Of a DNA stretch of 64,000 nucleotides, positions 62,553 through 64,000 are shown piece after piece. A model generated the notes under the pieces. It did not search any database. It was not told the DNA's origin and saw only the letters and a program-made list of their open reading frames with translations. Both the position numbers and the translations under genes were made by a program. Source of the DNA: Coriolopsis trogii (Eukaryota; Basidiomycota; Agaricomycetes; Polyporales; Polyporaceae); the NCBI GenBank assembly GCA_020543525.1, contig JAHYIO010000001.1, positions 806,001 through 870,000 on the forward strand, written 5' to 3'. Position 1 is the first letter of the stretch. Each line of letters begins with the position of its first letter.

Positions 62553-64000
62553 ATGCACCACAACGCTTTCTCTCCCTCTCCCTCTCCCGCCCGCGGCTAC
62601 CTCTTCCCAACGCCACAAGCACCATACCGCACACACTACACGCACTCCGGCTTCTCGCTGCGATCCCCGCCGCACGAACATGCCGCTCACCTCCAGCCAG
62701 GGCCCTCCAACGCTCGCTGCAGCGCCTCCTCCAGCGCTCACCCTCAATCAGGCTACCCGTATCCTCCACAGGTGACACACGCACTGCTCTCGTACCCTCT
62801 CTCTCTCCCCAGTCTCCCCCCGCCTCAGCCCCATAAAGCCCACCCGGGGAGAGCGGACTGGCAGACACCAACACCAACAACCACCACCCCAGGTCCCACA
62901 ACCTCCATGGCGATCACAATCACCCACCATTCTTCCGTCGCATCCAGCTCGGGGAGGTCCTCGCGCAACGCTGGCGACGCCTCAGCCAGCGGCTCAGACG
63001 GCGGGCGAGACCCCACGCCCCCGCCTGCTGCGCCCTCGCCCTCGTCCTCGCGGGCAAAGGACGCGAAGAAGAGAGTGCACGCCTGCATGATGTGTCACAA
63101 GTCCTTTGATCGGTACGTCCCTGCGCGCACAACTCCCCAGCCCACAGCGCTCACGCACGTCCGCCCCTTCCTCCCTTCGCGCGTTCGTTTCGTCCAGGCC
63201 CAGCACGCTCAAGAAGGTGAGCTCCTCCGCGAACTCGTGTCTCCATGCCGCGACGCGATGCTTATTGGCCCTCCAGCATCTTCTCGTCCACACGGGAGAG
63301 AAACGTACGTAAGAGGCACCGCGACCCCCTCCTCTTCTCGGCTCACGGCCCCTCCTTCTGCAGCGTTCGTGTGCGAAAGCTGCAAACGACGGTTCGGCGT
63401 CGCCTCCAACCTCAACCGCCACGCAAAGACCTGCCGCGTCGCCCAGGCCGCAGCCTCTGCAGGCTCCTCCTCCGACGCTGGCACGCCCGCCACCGCGACG
63501 GCGCGCACAGGCAGTGAATCTCTCGCCGCGACCCCTTGCCCATCCGACGCGAACCCAAACGCGTCTACGTCCGCGTCCGCTCTCGCTTCCGAGCCCTCGC
63601 CCGCCGCCGCCATAGCCCCCTCGCCGGCGTCCCTCACCCCCGTCCTCCGCCGCCCCGCGCGCAAGCGCAGGAGCGACGCCGAGGAGCCCGTCTCCCCAGA
63701 CGCCCCCACCGCGCGACAGCCCCGGTCCCGGAAGCGAGCACGGCGCGGGCCCTCGCCCGAGCGATGGGTGCCCGACAGCCTCAAGACGTTCGACCTCACG
63801 CCCGTCGCGAAGAGCTCGCCCGTCCCTCTCCCGCCCGTGCGCCCGTTCCAGGACTCGTACAACCACGTCTTCGAGGAGCGCGACTCCTGGGACGAGAACG
63901 CGGCCGCGCACCCGTACGCGCCGAGCGGGTGGCGCGGTCGCCTGCCTGGCCCTGGCCTCACCGGCAACAACGTCGCGAACAGGAGTGGCGGACAGCTTCT
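62553..64000 (+). CDS. C2H2 zinc-finger transcription factor, 3' end missing
   Basis: The frame starts at ATG 62553 (MHHNAFSPSPSPARGYLF) below a TATA box and runs off the right edge of the window. A Ser/Pro/His-rich N-terminus of about 180 residues precedes two zinc fingers: C-MMCHKSFDRPSTLKKHLLV-H with linker TGEKP, then CESCKRRFGVASNLNRHAKT-C, where the last ligand is Cys (C2HC). Three introns split the finger region (63113..63198, 63218..63279 and about 63308..63362), all compatible with frame. Beyond the fingers lies a Ser/Ala/Pro-rich acidic-basic region with SRKRARRGPSPERWVP. It is probably a sequence-specific nuclear regulator; its target is unknown. An extra intron at 62772..62858 with acceptor GGCAG is possible, so the N-terminal length is uncertain. 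Confidence 0.83.
   Translation, partial: MHHNAFSPSPSPARGYLFPTPQAPYRTHYTHSGFSLRSPPHEHAAHLQPGPSNARCSASSSAHPQSGYPYPPQVTHALLSYPLSLPSLPPPQPHKAHPGRADWQTPTPTTTTPGPTTSMAITITHHSSVASSSGRSSRNAGDASASGSDGGRDPTPPPAAPSPSSSRAKDAKKRVHACMMCHKSFDRYVPARTTPQPTALTHVRPFLPSRVRFVQAQHAQEGELLRELVSPCRDAMLIGPPASSRPHGRETYVRGTATPSSSRLTAPPSAAFVCESCKRRFGVASNLNRHAKTCRVAQAAASAGSSSDAGTPATATARTGSESLAATPCPSDANPNASTSASALASEPSPAAAIAPSPASLTPVLRRPARKRRSDAEEPVSPDAPTARQPRSRKRARRGPSPERWVPDSLKTFDLTPVAKSSPVPLPPVRPFQDSYNHVFEERDSWDENAAAHPYAPSGWRGRLPGPGLTGNNVANRSGGQL

Noticed and set aside
61763..62836. Long plus-strand open frame of 357 codons
   Set aside because: It is Arg/Ser/Pro-rich, overlaps an equally long minus-strand frame, has no domain, and its 3' part lies in a wrong frame of the zinc-finger gene.
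61945..63911. Long minus-strand open frames of about 300 codons
   Set aside because: They are antisense to the zinc-finger gene or intergenic, Gly/Arg/Ala-rich, and look like GC-driven antisense frames.

Overview
The window reads as nuclear DNA of a filamentous basidiomycete, most likely a mushroom-forming Agaricomycete. Genes sit on both strands and are cut by many short GT-AG introns (about 48-65 nt, often with CTAAC/CTGAC-like branch sites). The protein set is eukaryotic and fungal: UBR1, the chitin synthase export chaperone CHS7, a PHO80-type cyclin, an RSC remodeller subunit, a SPO22/ZIP4 meiosis protein and a G-alpha subunit. I see no operons, bacterial genes, CRISPR arrays or convincing tRNA/rRNA genes. 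Exon joins were worked out by hand from reading frame, splice consensus and family conservation.

Bases 1-4863 are AT-rich and gene-free. They hold decayed repeats, a 21-bp minisatellite, one possible LTR remnant and one clear solo LTR (3601-4232) with a perfect 5-bp target duplication. From 4864 to about 22.1 kb is a tight housekeeping block: glycosyltransferase family 25 (-), UTP18 (+), TRAPP subunit Trs33 (-), UBR1 (+), organellar-type glutamyl-tRNA synthetase (-), a membrane-anchored histidine acid phosphatase (+) and CHS7 (-). Most neighbours are divergent pairs with promoters of about 190-250 bp or convergent pairs 50-140 bp apart.

About 22.1-28.3 kb is sparse, with only unresolved coding-like pieces. 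A PHO80-like cyclin gene follows (28.3-30.5 kb), then a second sparse stretch that hides an unrecognised spliced gene near 33.1-33.8 kb. From 34.4 kb come a small two-helix membrane protein (-), SPO22/ZIP4 (+), cullin-4 (+), a serine-rich protein of unknown function (+), an unresolved minus-strand coding end near 45.8 kb, and a G-alpha gene (+, 48.0-49.7 kb). The last block holds a short-chain dehydrogenase (-), a GPALPP/DUF3752 protein (-), an adenosine/AMP deaminase-like enzyme (+), an RSC1/RSC2-type bromodomain-BAH protein (-) and a C2H2 zinc-finger regulator that runs off the right edge.

The genes do not form one pathway. Themes are protein turnover (UBR1, CUL4), secretion and cell wall (Trs33, CHS7, GT25), ribosome biogenesis and translation (UTP18, GluRS), phosphate handling (acid phosphatase, PHO80-type cyclin), chromatin, meiosis and signalling. 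I found no clear new multi-gene system. The most unusual observation is an apparent 1-nt microexon in the G-alpha gene. Others are an 11-nt microexon in the dehydrogenase, a GC-AG intron in the deaminase, and a 41-bp duplication across the stop codon of cullin-4.
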